A DNA stretch of 64,000 nucleotides from Alphaproteobacteria bacterium (GTDB lineage: Bacteria; Myxococcota_A; UBA796; GCA-2862545), in the NCBI GenBank assembly GCA_020632925.1, contig JACKER010000020.1:84912-148911 (forward strand), written 5' to 3'. The position numbers and the translations under genes were made by a program. This document shows positions 54,992 to 64,000 of the stretch, piece by piece. The notes under the pieces were generated by a model. That model saw nothing but the letters and a program-made list of their open reading frames with translations. It had not been told where the DNA came from and did no database searches. The number at the start of each line of letters is the position of its first letter. Position 1 is the first letter of the stretch.

Positions 54992-56772
54992 CACAGGCCC
55001 AGGCGGGAGCGGTATCCGGCGACCGCCTCGAGCAGCGTGTCGATCTGGTCGTCCGGCAGCTCGTCGGCCGCCGAGGAGAGCGCGCGCTCGATGATGTCGA
55101 GCAGCCCGTTCGTCAGCAGCAGGCGGTGCTCGGTCGTCGGACGGCTGGAGAGGTTGCGCAGCAGGATCCGGTACGGCAGGGCGCCGTCGTCCGAGATCCG
55201 GAGGTCGTGGAGCAGCGCGGAGTACTGGCTCGGCACCCCGTCCACCAGCAGCTGCAGGACCGCCCGGCCACGACCCGAGCCCTCGGCGGCGTCGAAGGCG
55301 CGGAGGACCTCGCCGAGGACCTCGTTCGCCACCTCGATCTTCGCCTCGGCCTCCTCCTCCGTGATGGTCGGCGCGCCGAAGCGCGCGGCGGGAGCCTCGT
55401 CCGCCTCGATCGCGAGGTCCTCGTCGTCGTCCATCGCGGCGACCTCGACCTTGTCGAGGTTGTGCGACGCCGTCTTGAAGCGCCCGTCGCCGTCGCCGCC
55501 ACGGTCCGAGTCGTGGTCGCCGAAGAAGTCCAGCTCCTCCTCTCCGACCACCGCGGAGTCGGCCATCCAGTCGGACAGCGACCGCGGCACGCCCTCGGAG
55601 TCGCCTCCGGGGGCCGGCTCCGGCGCGCGGGTCTGTGGCGTCGGCTCGCCGTCCGGGTCCGGGACGGCGTCGGGCAACGGCTCCGCGTCCGCCTCCGGGA
55701 AGTCCTCTTCCGCCAGATCCTCGGGATCGACCTCGGGGAAGAACTCGTCGTCCTCCACCACCGGTGGATCGGCCGACACGAAGGACGCGGTGGGGAGCAG
55801 CTCGGAGGGCGTGTCCTCCGACACATCGGCCTCCGCATCCTCGGGAACGAGGGCGTCCGGCATGTGCGGCGGCGCCGGTTCCAGGTCCTCCGGTTCGAGG
55901 TCCTCCGGCCCGAGCTCCTCGGGCTCCAGCTCCTCGGGCTCGACGCTCGGGAGCAGGTCGTCCACGTCGAGGCTGATGGCGTCGGCGTCCATGGCGGCGG
56001 CCACCTCGGACGGAGGCGGGAGCGGTGGCTTGGAGATGGCGACGGGGCGGCGTGGCCAGGACTCGGCGGCGACCGTCTCCTCGTCGTCGAGCGAGCCCTC
56101 GTCGGTCCCGTCGGCCAGGTAGGGCGCGGCGACACCGTCGAGGAGCATCTCGGAGAGCACCACGCGCGCGCGTGTCGGCTCGACGGCGACCTCGTGCAGC
56201 AGCGAGCTGACGGTCCTCGGATCCTGGCTGAGGCAATCCGCGATCGTGACGCGAGCGGACTCCGTGCCCGGGTCCGCGCGCCCGCGGACGATCAAGGCCT
56301 CGGGATCGATGGCCTTCGCCAGATCGGACAACCGGCAGACCTCGTCGATCAGCGCCGGCGTGTCGTGTCCCATCTGGAGGTTCGCGACGAACACACCCTT
56401 CTGCTCCGTGAACCGGGGCGTGGACGTGCTCGTGACGAAATCGCACATGTTCTGGACGAAGCGCTCCTGCAGGACCTCGTCCAGATGAGGTCCGAGGTCC
56501 ATGGAGAACAGCTCCCCGAGGACGTCGTTGCCGACCTCTGCCCGAGACTCGAGATCCTCGGCCTGCTGGTCCGTCAAGGAACCCAACAGGTGCAGGATCC
56601 GGACGATCTGGCGATCGTCGTCAGGAGTCGTGGCTGCGAGGATGTCGCCGTTGAGCAGGTGGACGGCGATCTCCACCGCTCCCTTCCCGACGGCCAGGCG
56701 CCCCGTGGAATGCAGCTCCACTCTCGTTCGCAGGGATCGTGTCGCTGCGCTGTCTTTGATCGCTCGACTCAC
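54991..56772 (-). CDS. DUF4388/PATAN-like protein with long acidic linker
   Basis: 593 residues if the GTG at 56772 is used (VSRAIKDSAATRSLRTRVEL); a TTG ten codons upstream at 56802 is possible. Neither has a clear ribosome site. Residues ~1-150 fit the DUF4388/PATAN pattern: LHSTGRLAVGKGAVEIAVHL, NGDILAATTPDDDRQIVRIL, GNDVLGELFSMDLGPHLDEV, FVQNMCDFVTSTSTPRFTE. Residues ~185-440 are Asp/Glu/Pro rich and disordered in appearance; ~445-593 are helical (EVLGEVLRAFDAAEGSGRGR). PATAN proteins act as adaptors in two-component and motility signalling. Lies 3' of the anti-sigma gene (gap 42-72 bp). Confidence 0.78.
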   Translation of the reverse strand: MSRAIKDSAATRSLRTRVELHSTGRLAVGKGAVEIAVHLLNGDILAATTPDDDRQIVRILHLLGSLTDQQAEDLESRAEVGNDVLGELFSMDLGPHLDEVLQERFVQNMCDFVTSTSTPRFTEQKGVFVANLQMGHDTPALIDEVCRLSDLAKAIDPEALIVRGRADPGTESARVTIADCLSQDPRTVSSLLHEVAVEPTRARVVLSEMLLDGVAAPYLADGTDEGSLDDEETVAAESWPRRPVAISKPPLPPPSEVAAAMDADAISLDVDDLLPSVEPEELEPEELGPEDLEPEDLEPAPPHMPDALVPEDAEADVSEDTPSELLPTASFVSADPPVVEDDEFFPEVDPEDLAEEDFPEADAEPLPDAVPDPDGEPTPQTRAPEPAPGGDSEGVPRSLSDWMADSAVVGEEELDFFGDHDSDRGGDGDGRFKTASHNLDKVEVAAMDDDEDLAIEADEAPAARFGAPTITEEEAEAKIEVANEVLGEVLRAFDAAEGSGRGRAVLQLLVDGVPSQYSALLHDLRISDDGALPYRILLRNLSSRPTTEHRLLLTNGLLDIIERALSSAADELPDDQIDTLLEAVAGYRSRLGL

Positions 56773-56844
56773 GTGGAGGCCGTACTCCCGAGGGCCGCAC
56801 AATAGACCATTTCTGGATCGCGGGGGAGTGATCGGTCGCGACCG

Positions 56845-57426
56845 CTATTGGATTCGGCCTTCGTCGCCGCCATCGGGTCGCGCGGGGCCCCCGAGGTCGT
56901 TGGCTTTCCCCTCCGGAACCGTCGGGTCCGAGTCGGGCGTCGCGCGGGTCGGGTCGTAGGACGCCGGCTGGAACTGCCCGGCCGGGATGTCGTCGATGCT
57001 GCCGACGCGAGCGGGCGGAGGCGCGGTGGGGCTCCACAGGCTCGACAGACCGAAGCCGATCGCGCCGAAGAGCACCGCCGCGTACACCAGCATCCAGCCT
57101 CTCGGGACACGGGCCTCCGCGCGGAGCCAGGACGCGACGCGTGACGCGTGCGGGGGCGGCGCCGGCTCGGGACGTCGGGCGGCGGCGAGGATGCTGTCCG
57201 CGTCGACCCGATCGGCGAGCGCAGCCAGGATGTGCGCCGGAACGCGCTGGTCCATTCGCGGACGCAGCAGCTCCGGCCGTGGCGTCGCGTCGGCGAGCCG
57301 GCGCTCGTGCCGGCGGCAGTCCGAGCACCCGTCCAGGTGCTCCTCGAGCTGCACCGTCTCTCCCGGGGAGAGCTCGCCGTCCTGCCACGCCACCAGTCGG
57401 TCACGGACCTCGTGACACTCCATCAT
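56845..57426 (-). CDS. Anti-sigma factor with zinc-finger (ZAS) domain
   Basis: 193 residues; tandem ATG codons at 57426 and 57423. N-terminal ZAS motif: CHEVRDRLVAWQDGELS, then HLDGCSDCRRHE with the His-x3-Cys-x2-Cys core. One membrane segment at ~110-132 (GWMLVYAAVLFGAIGFGLSS) places the ~60-residue Pro/Asp-rich C-terminus outside. It overlaps the sigma-factor stop by up to 4 nt, the usual operon of cognate sigma and anti-sigma. Membrane-bound ZAS proteins release their sigma after an envelope signal. Confidence 0.92.
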   Translation of the reverse strand: MMECHEVRDRLVAWQDGELSPGETVQLEEHLDGCSDCRRHERRLADATPRPELLRPRMDQRVPAHILAALADRVDADSILAAARRPEPAPPPHASRVASWLRAEARVPRGWMLVYAAVLFGAIGFGLSSLWSPTAPPPARVGSIDDIPAGQFQPASYDPTRATPDSDPTVPEGKANDLGGPARPDGGDEGRIQ

Positions 57427-58022
57427 GCACCCCGATCGTCCATCACAACCCCGGAGGCGGCGAGCGATTCCGTCAGCGCCTCCTTCGCGCGCGACAGACG
57501 GCTCATCACGGTGCCGAGCTTGATCCCGAGCGTGTCGCTGATCTCGGCGTACGACAGGTCGCTGTAGTAGCGGAGCATGAGGATCTCGCGGTGGGCTTCG
57601 GAGAGCCGGTCCATCGCACCGAGGATCTGCTCCTGACGCTCGGACTGCAAGACCACGTCGGGCTGATGGGCGGGCTCGTCGAGGCGAGGCGCCACCTGGG
57701 TCTCGAGGATGACGTGGCGACGACGCCGATCACGGACCAGGTTGAAGCACAGGTTGCTGGTGACGCGGTACAGCCAGGCCTTCATCTTGAAGTCCGGCTC
57801 GAAGAACCGGTCCTCGCGCATGGCCTTGATGAAGACCTCCTGCGTCACGTCCACCGCCTCCTCGTAGTCCTTGAGGATCCAGCAGGCGTGGTGGAAGATC
57901 GGCTCGCGGTACCGACGGACCAGCGCGTCCGCGGCGGCGTGGCGGCTGCGCTCGGCGATCAGCTTGATCGCGTCGTCGTCGAGGTCACGTGCCGCAGTGT
58001 CGACCAGGCGAAGCTTCGTCAT
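57423..58022 (-). CDS. ECF RNA polymerase sigma factor (RpoE-like)
   Basis: 199 residues, ATG start. Region 2: ALVRRYREPIFHHACWILKD, YEEAVDVTQEVFIKAMRE and KAWLYRVTSNLCFNLVRDRR; region 4: MDRLSEAHREILMLRYYSDL, SYAEISDTLGIKLGTVMSRL. Length is typical. It would direct RNA polymerase to envelope-stress genes while held by the anti-sigma encoded just downstream. In the 128 bp upstream a GAAG-N17-CGTC pair (near 58045-58070 on the minus strand) could be an ECF autoregulated promoter; the match is loose. Confidence 0.94.
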   Translation of the reverse strand: MTKLRLVDTAARDLDDDAIKLIAERSRHAAADALVRRYREPIFHHACWILKDYEEAVDVTQEVFIKAMREDRFFEPDFKMKAWLYRVTSNLCFNLVRDRRRRHVILETQVAPRLDEPAHQPDVVLQSERQEQILGAMDRLSEAHREILMLRYYSDLSYAEISDTLGIKLGTVMSRLSRAKEALTESLAASGVVMDDRGA

Positions 58023-58150
58023 CTCTCACCCCCGTATCCGGACCGAACGACGCGGTGGGGTGGGGAGACCTTCGGGGACGTGACCGCTGGTGACGGAATG
58101 CGGTATCGCGTGGCGGGTTGCACCGGGCGGTGACACCCGGCGTGGGTGGG
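58023..58150 (-). promoter_or_regulatory. hutU 3' end / ECF sigma promoter region
   Basis: 128 bp between hutU (stop) and the ECF sigma gene (start). It has a short GC-rich inverted repeat CACCG-GG-CGGTG (58121-58132 area) that could form part of a terminator for hutU, without a T-run, and a GAAG/CGTC pair that could be an ECF promoter. Only positional support. Confidence 0.35.
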
Positions 58151-59812
58151 CTATTCCGTGATGCCGGGGATCCGGACGCCGCGCTCCTTCGCGACCTCGA
58201 TCGCGTCCTCGTAGCCAGCGTCCGCGTGGCGCACGACGCCCATCCCGGGGTCGGAGGTCAGCACGCGCTCGAGCCTGGCGGCCGCGGCGTCCGTGCCGTC
58301 GGCCACGATGACCATGCCCGCGTGCAGCGAGTACCCCATGCCGACGCCGCCGCCGTGGTGGAAGCTGATCCAGGAGGCGCCGTTCACCGCGTTGATCAGC
58401 GCGTTCAGGATGGGCCAGTCCGCGATCGCGTCCGACCCGTCCTTCATGGCCTCCGTCTCCCGGTTCGGGGAGGCGACCGAGCCGCAGTCGAGGTGATCGC
58501 GACCGATGACGATCGGCGCCTTCACCTTCCCGGTCCGCACGAGCTCGTTGAAGATCAGGCCGGCCTTCGCCCGCTCGCCGTAGCCCAGCCAGCAGATCCG
58601 GCAGGGCAGGCCCTGGAACGCGACCTGCTCGCCGGCCATCTTCAGCCAGCGGACGAGGGCCTCGTCCTGCGGGAAGGCGTCCATCAGCGCCCGATCGGTC
58701 ACCGCGATGTCCTCGGGGTCGCCCGAGAGCGCGCACCAGCGGAACGGGCCCTTGCCCTCGCAGAAGAGCGGCCGGACGTAGGCCGGGACGAAGCCGGGGA
58801 ACGAGAACGCGACCTCGTGCGGGACGCCGCCGTCCTCGGCCATCGCCCGGAGGTTGTTCCCGTAGTCGAAGACGTGCGCGCCGGCCTCGCCGAACGCGAC
58901 CATCGCCCGCACGTGCTCCGCCATCGAAGCCTTCGAACGCCGGACGTACTCGGCCGGGTCGCTCTCGCGCAGCGCCGCGGCCCCGTCGAGGGTCATGCCC
59001 GCGGGGACATAGCCGTGGAGCGGGTCGTGGGCCGAGGTCTGGTCCGTCACGAGGTCCGGACGGAAGCCGCGGCGGACGAGCTCGGGCAGCACCTCGGCGC
59101 AGTTCCCGAGCAGCGCGACCGAGCGGGCCACCTTCTGCTCGCGGTATCGCTCGACGCGGGCCAGGGCGTCGTCGAGATCGTCGGCGACCTCGTGGAGGTA
59201 CCGAGTCTCCAGGCGGCGCTGGATGCGGTGCGGGTCGACCTCGACCGCGAGCATCACGCCGCCGGCCATGGTCGCCGCGAGGGGCTGGGCGCCGCCCATG
59301 CCGCCGAGACCGCCCGTGAGGACGATGCGGCCGGCGAGATCGGGCGTGCCGTAGTGTGTGCGGGCGGCGGAGACGAAGGTCTCGTAGGTGCCCTGCAGGA
59401 TCCCCTGGGTCCCGATGTAGATCCATGATCCGGCCGTCATCTGGCCGAACATGATCAGGCCCTTCTTCTCGAGCTCTTCGAAGTGCTCCCAGGTGGCCCA
59501 CTTCCCGACGAGGTTCGAGTTGGCGATCAGGATCCGCGGGGCATCCGGGTGGCTCCGGAACACGGCGACCGGCTTGCCCGACTGCACGAGCAGGGTCTCG
59601 TCGTCGCCGAGCTTCTTCAGGGTGGCGACGATCCGGTCGAACGCCTCCCAGTTGCGCGCCGCCTTGCCGGTGCCCCCGTACACCACCAGATCCTCAGGCC
59701 GCTCGGCGACCTCGGGATCGAGGTTGTTCATGAGCATGCGCAGGGCGGCTTCCTGGGTCCATCCCTTGCACGACAGCTCGGTCCCCCTCGGGGCGCGGAT
59801 CGTCCTGGACAC
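58151..59812 (-). CDS. hutU: Urocanate hydratase
   Basis: 553 residues, GTG start with GGAGGAG six bases upstream. Family hallmarks: RGTELSCKGWTQEAALRMLM, VYGGTGKAARNWEAF, YIGTQGILQGTYETF, the NAD-binding GGLGGMGGAQPLAA, DQTSAHDPLHGYVPAG, and WLGYGERAKAGLIFNELV. It adds water to urocanate to give 4-imidazolone-5-propanoate in histidine breakdown. The other hut genes are not in the window, so it appears alone. Confidence 0.97.
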   Translation of the reverse strand: MSRTIRAPRGTELSCKGWTQEAALRMLMNNLDPEVAERPEDLVVYGGTGKAARNWEAFDRIVATLKKLGDDETLLVQSGKPVAVFRSHPDAPRILIANSNLVGKWATWEHFEELEKKGLIMFGQMTAGSWIYIGTQGILQGTYETFVSAARTHYGTPDLAGRIVLTGGLGGMGGAQPLAATMAGGVMLAVEVDPHRIQRRLETRYLHEVADDLDDALARVERYREQKVARSVALLGNCAEVLPELVRRGFRPDLVTDQTSAHDPLHGYVPAGMTLDGAAALRESDPAEYVRRSKASMAEHVRAMVAFGEAGAHVFDYGNNLRAMAEDGGVPHEVAFSFPGFVPAYVRPLFCEGKGPFRWCALSGDPEDIAVTDRALMDAFPQDEALVRWLKMAGEQVAFQGLPCRICWLGYGERAKAGLIFNELVRTGKVKAPIVIGRDHLDCGSVASPNRETEAMKDGSDAIADWPILNALINAVNGASWISFHHGGGVGMGYSLHAGMVIVADGTDAAAARLERVLTSDPGMGVVRHADAGYEDAIEVAKERGVRIPGITE

Positions 59813-59861
59813 GGCAGCTCCTCCTCGGGGGAAGTCGGGTTCGGGCAGCGCCCGGGCTCGT

Positions 59862-60032
59862 TCAGGCCTTGCGGTCGGCCGACGAGACGAACTCGGTCTT
59901 CGTCTCCTCGCCCTCGGCGGCTTCGTCGGGCAGCGTGGCGAGGTGCGCGTCGATCTCCTTGCGCGTCATCTCGTTGCGCCGAACGCGGTGCTTCAGCGTG
60001 CGGACGTCGAACTTCATGTCCTGGCGGATCAT
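59862..60032 (-). CDS. 56-residue protein encoded after rpoZ
   Basis: ATG 60032 has GAGG five bases upstream (alternative ATG at 60017, MKFDVRTLK). Highly charged and helical: MKFDVRTLKHRVRRNEMTRK, EIDAHLATLPDEAAEGEE. It starts 26 bases after rpoZ on the same strand, so the two are likely one transcript. No family was recognised; similar small proteins beside rpoZ are plausible but not checked. Confidence 0.62.
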   Translation of the reverse strand: MIRQDMKFDVRTLKHRVRRNEMTRKEIDAHLATLPDEAAEGEETKTEFVSSADRKA

Positions 60033-60058
60033 CTCAACCTCGGAGTGCGGAGGACGGA

Positions 60059-60340
60059 TCAGGCTTCGGGCGGCAGCTCGTCGTCGATGGCCGAGAGGCC
60101 CTCGGGCTGACGGTGGCTCGGGAGCCAACGGTCGTCGCCCGTCACGGAGGAGTCGTCGATCTGGAACTTACCGGCGGCGATCTCGCGGAGGGCGGTGACG
60201 ACCTCCTTGTTCTCGTCCATGTTGTCGATCATGGGCTGGGCGCCCTTGAGCAGCTGCTTCGAACGCTCGGCGGCCACGAGCACGAGCGAGAAGCGGTTGT
60301 GGACCACCTCGAGGCAGTCTTCGACGGTGATGCGCGCCAT
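60059..60340 (-). CDS. rpoZ: RNA polymerase omega subunit
   Basis: 93 residues. Omega pattern: MARITVEDCLEVVHNRFSLV, LVAAERSKQLLKGA and NKEVVTALREIAAGKFQID. Omega helps fold beta-prime and assemble the enzyme. The C-terminal ~25 residues (RWLPSHRQPEGLSAIDDELP) are an acidic extension. Located upstream of a 56-residue partner gene. Confidence 0.95.
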   Translation of the reverse strand: MARITVEDCLEVVHNRFSLVLVAAERSKQLLKGAQPMIDNMDENKEVVTALREIAAGKFQIDDSSVTGDDRWLPSHRQPEGLSAIDDELPPEA

Positions 60341-60450
60341 GGGGACGACTCCGTGGTCGGTCCGGTCGGGGCTGGGCGGACGGCTCCAGCACGACGCCGG
60401 TCGAGCGACACCGGGTCCTATCGGTGCGCAGGGGCCCCGTCAAGCGGCGG
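60341..60450. other. 110-bp intergenic region upstream of rpoZ
   Basis: GC-rich spacer between the stop of the gene at 60451 and the rpoZ start, both on the minus strand. It must hold the rpoZ promoter if rpoZ is transcribed separately. No promoter or hairpin stands out by eye. Confidence 0.3.
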
Positions 60451-61032
60451 TCAGGCCTCCGTCGGCCTCGGTGGCAGCACCAGCCCCGCGGCGCGCAGCC
60501 GGCGTGCGGCCTCGTCACTCCCGGTCGTCCGCCAGTCGTCGAACAGGCGCATCAGGAGGTCGGGCTCGTCGTCCACGGAGCGTCGGACCTGCCGGACGAT
60601 GCGCACGCAGTCCCGGAACTTCTCGGCCAGCTCACGGAACGTGCCGTCGAAGGCGCCGGCGAACCAACGCCGGAACACGTCGTCCACGCGCGCGTACGCG
60701 GCCGCGCCCATGTCGCAGTAGTAGCCGGGGCCGACGGTCCGGCGGGAGAGGCTCTCCTCGAAGTAGCCCACGGTGTACAGCGAGCGGTCGCCCAGCTCGC
60801 GATACGTCCGGAGCTGCTCGCTCGGGGACGCCTTGGACGCCCTGGCGTGCAGCTCGGCCAGCGTGGACTCCGGTGCCTGCGGCCGGTCGGCGCGAGCGCG
60901 CTCGACGAGCAGCTGCGTCAGGTACAGCTCGGAGTCGGTGGAGAGGTCGGTGCCGACGGTCTCGTGGGCGGTGCGAACCCGCTCGTGGAACCAGTCGAAC
61001 AGGCTCGAAGGCAGCTCGACATCGGACTTCAC
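60451..61032 (-). CDS. Helical protein of unknown function beside groESL
   Basis: 193 residues from the GTG at 61032: AGGAGG ends five bases before it, while an in-frame GTG at 61050 has that same AGGAGG inside the coding part. All-helical and charged: DLSTDSELYLTQLLVERARA, ELGDRSLYTVGYFEESLSRR, and a C-terminal half with DDVFRRWFAGAFDGTFRELAE. No signal peptide or enzyme motif. Divergent from groES; function unknown. Confidence 0.72.
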   Translation of the reverse strand: MKSDVELPSSLFDWFHERVRTAHETVGTDLSTDSELYLTQLLVERARADRPQAPESTLAELHARASKASPSEQLRTYRELGDRSLYTVGYFEESLSRRTVGPGYYCDMGAAAYARVDDVFRRWFAGAFDGTFRELAEKFRDCVRIVRQVRRSVDDEPDLLMRLFDDWRTTGSDEAARRLRAAGLVLPPRPTEA

Positions 61033-61092
61033 TGCTTCCTCCTGGGTCACTCATCGGAACACCGACGCTGTTCTGGAGGTTCCGGATCCCCC

Positions 61093-61120
61093 TTGACGCC
61101 CTCCGGCCCGTGTCTACCTG
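61093..61120 (+). promoter_or_regulatory. Possible groES-groEL promoter
   Basis: TTGACG (61093-61098) followed after 16 bases by TACCTG (61115-61120). The -35 is near consensus, the -10 is weak; a heat-shock type variant cannot be excluded. No CIRCE inverted repeat for HrcA was found between 61033 and 61221. It would give a leader of about 95 bases. Confidence 0.4.
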
Positions 61121-61221
61121 TCGCGCCGATGGCGGCCCCCACCGCGTGCCCGAACGGGCCTGGGGCGGGCGGCCACGGAACCAACGTACCACAACCATCC
61201 ATGCGTCCGAAGGAGGATGAG

Positions 61222-61512
61222 ATGCAGGTCCAGCCCCTCTACGATCGGGTCCTGGTGAAGCGCAGCGAAGAGGAGCAGAAGACCTCGAAGGGGCTCTTCC
61301 TGCCCGAGTCGGCCAAGGAGAAGCCGCTGATGGGCGTCGTGCTCGCCGTCGGTCAGGGCAAGCTCTCCGACGACGGGAACCTCCGCCCGCTCACCGTGAA
61401 GGAGAACGACAAGGTCCTGTTCGGGCGGTACGCCGGAACGGAGATCAAGGTCGACGGCGAGGACCGCCTGGTCCTGCGCGAGGACGAGATCCTCGGCATC
61501 GTCGAGGAGTGA
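61222..61512 (+). CDS. groS: Co-chaperonin GroES
   Basis: 96 residues from ATG 61222, set by AAGGAGGA just upstream; an in-frame ATG at 61201 would put that site inside the gene. Family sequence: LYDRVLVKRSEEEQKTSKGL, mobile loop region, VVLAVGQGK, DKVLFGRYAGTEIKVDGEDR, DEILGIVE. It caps the GroEL ring for ATP-driven folding. groEL follows after 78 bases. Confidence 0.97.
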   Translation: MQVQPLYDRVLVKRSEEEQKTSKGLFLPESAKEKPLMGVVLAVGQGKLSDDGNLRPLTVKENDKVLFGRYAGTEIKVDGEDRLVLREDEILGIVEE

Positions 61513-61590
61513 TCGCTCCCGCGACCCCCTTCACCACCCCTTCCACCACCGGACCAGGCGTCGTCGCCGGTCCACCTGGAGATTCCTGAC

Positions 61591-63223
<1,633 letters not shown>

Positions 63224-63225
<2 letters not shown>

Positions 63226-63238
63226 GCGCGAAGCGCCT
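63224..63238 (+). terminator. Hairpin at the groEL stop
   Basis: AGGCGC-GAA-GCGCCT is a perfect 6-bp stem with a 3-base loop that includes the last bases of the stop codon, followed by CCTCTG. There is no T-run, so it is a candidate terminator or 3' stabilising hairpin. Confidence 0.5.
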
Positions 63239-63243
63239 CCTCT

Positions 63244-63267
63244 GCCCGTGCCCGTGCCCGTGCCCGT
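63244..63267. repeat. (GCCCGT)4 tandem repeat
   Basis: Four exact copies of GCCCGT. The reverse complement of similar sequence (CGTTCGGGCACGGGCAC) recurs at 63346-63362, making a loose long inverted repeat across the groEL 3' gap. Confidence 0.85.
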
Positions 63268-63305
63268 TCCCGAACGGCGCTGGCGCGGGCACCGTCGTTT
63301 TGGGG

Positions 63306-63326
63306 ACCCGCTGTAGACGAGCGGGT
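63306..63326. terminator. Perfect hairpin in groEL-downstream gap
   Basis: ACCCGCT-GTAGACG-AGCGGGT, a perfect 7-bp stem with a 7-base loop, midway between the converging groEL and the gene at 63395. No T-run. Could serve as a bidirectional terminator. Confidence 0.45.
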
Positions 63327-63394
63327 GGAACCGGTTCGAGCGCAACGTTCGGGCACGGGCACGCACACGGCACCGAGGCGCGGTGGGCCGGGGG

Positions 63395-64000
63395 CTACGG
63401 GGCGAGGCTCCGCTCGACGTCGGGCGTGCCATAGACGGTGAGCATCTTGCGCAGGCTCGGGCCGATCGCCGGGTCGGCGTAGAACGCCTTCCAGTTGGGC
63501 AGGCCCTCGATCTGGCGGAAGCTGAAGCCCGCCGCCAGGGCGCGCTCGAGGTGTGCCTCGAAGGCGTCGGCGTCTCCCTGGTGCGCGGCGACCTCCGCCA
63601 GCCGCCACGGCCCGAGCCAGGGGACCTTGCCGTCGGTGCCGAGCTGGTCGACGCGCTCGAACGCGGTGCGCGCGTCGTCGTACCGGCCCTGGGCCAGGCG
63701 GATCTCGCCGAGGTCGTACCAGGCCTCGACCAGCTCCGGGTCCAGCGCGAGGGCCGCCTCGTACCGCCGCGCCGCCTCCCGCTCGTCCCCCGCGTACTTG
63801 CTGGCGAGCCCGGCGAGGTACTCGAGGCCCGCGTCGTGGAAGAGCGCTCGCTGGAAGGCGTCGGCGCGCTCGATCGCGTGATCGGTCACGCCCTCGCCGC
63901 AGACCACGCCGCCTTGGAACCGGTCGAACGCGCAGCCCGCCGTCAGGATGGCGTCGACCTCGCGCCAACGCACGTTCGCCAGCTCCTCGCGGTACGAGGG
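63395..64000 (-). CDS. Tetratricopeptide-repeat protein, possibly cut by right edge
   Basis: The frame is open from the window edge. A GTG at 63973 with GAGGAG nine bases upstream could be the start (192 residues), but nine more codons upstream (PSYREELAN) are also open, so the gene may run off the edge. Repeats of the TPR type: AGLEYLAGLASKYAGDEREAARRYEAAL (parts), ELVEAWYDLGEIRLAQGRYD, RLAEVAAHQGDADAFEAHLE, then a WKAFYADPAIGPSLRKML end. N-terminal Cys pair in AGCAFDRFQGGVVCGEG. Function unknown; TPR proteins bind other proteins. Confidence 0.75.
   Translation of the reverse strand, partial: PSYREELANVRWREVDAILTAGCAFDRFQGGVVCGEGVTDHAIERADAFQRALFHDAGLEYLAGLASKYAGDEREAARRYEAALALDPELVEAWYDLGEIRLAQGRYDDARTAFERVDQLGTDGKVPWLGPWRLAEVAAHQGDADAFEAHLERALAAGFSFRQIEGLPNWKAFYADPAIGPSLRKMLTVYGTPDVERSLAP

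Noticed and set aside
61033..61221. CIRCE element before groES
   Set aside because: The TTAGCACTC-N9-GAGTGCTAA inverted repeat was looked for and is absent.
63244..63362. GCCCGT repeats considered as CRISPR or attachment site
   Set aside because: Repeats are six bases with no spacers, no integrase or cas gene is nearby.

Overview
The window is high-GC DNA with very dense coding: genes overlap by 1-19 nt or are separated by a few bases, and convergent pairs leave 3-11 bp or overlap. GTG and TTG starts are common. Three membrane or soluble Ser/Thr kinases, many short-signal lipoproteins, MopE-like DCDD motifs, Asp/Ala/Thr-rich lipoprotein linkers, TSP3-like calcium repeats, PKD domains with a MYXO-CTERM-like tail, and a sigma-54-type promoter together point to a Myxococcota-like (deltaproteobacterial) chromosome. 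No phage, insertion sequence, CRISPR array, tRNA or rRNA was recognised.

Region 1 (1-21902). A secreted repeat protein cut by the left edge and a transmembrane kinase run leftward. Opposite them, a long OmpA-type surface protein with four tandem modules leads 18 nt later into a tightly coupled five-gene set: HEAT + metallopeptidase-like + vWA protein, beta-propeller protein, LRR protein, MoxR-type AAA+ ATPase, and a small PIN/NYN-like protein (7188-16071). This is the best candidate for an unusual system. A second kinase follows, translationally coupled to a large MopE/LamG/fibrinogen-like lipoprotein and a Glu-Pro-rich membrane protein.

Region 2 (21889-36821) is mixed metabolism and regulation: PLP decarboxylase, GST-like protein, a ZIP-permease fusion for metal transport next to glycerol kinase (with a palindrome over its -10 box), a zinc-ribbon protein, a sirtuin, a kinase-AAA-helical-repeat regulator, a GNAT enzyme, a lipoprotein, two divergent short-chain dehydrogenases with an unknown partner, and an ankyrin protein.

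Region 3 (37281-42173) holds a four-gene operon in which a sigma-70-like regulator and a 64-residue peptide lie between two paralogous proteins, then a large AsmA-family protein.

Region 4 (42192-53231): radA faces an eight-gene cluster of redoxin lipoprotein, ASST-like lipoprotein, PqqB-like hydrolase, TonB-dependent receptor, propeller lipoprotein, two further lipoproteins and a phosphoglucomutase. The shared intergenic region has a near-consensus -24/-12 promoter and a perfect 10-bp inverted repeat upstream, so the cluster is probably a sigma-54 operon of the cell envelope.

Region 5 (53235-64000) is mostly leftward: a PKD lipoprotein, a DUF1460 amidase-like protein, a PATAN/DUF4388-like protein, an anti-sigma/ECF sigma pair, urocanate hydratase, rpoZ with a 56-residue partner, and a hypothetical protein divergent from groES-groEL. 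The window closes with a repeat-rich 3' region after groEL and a tetratricopeptide-type protein that may run off the right edge.
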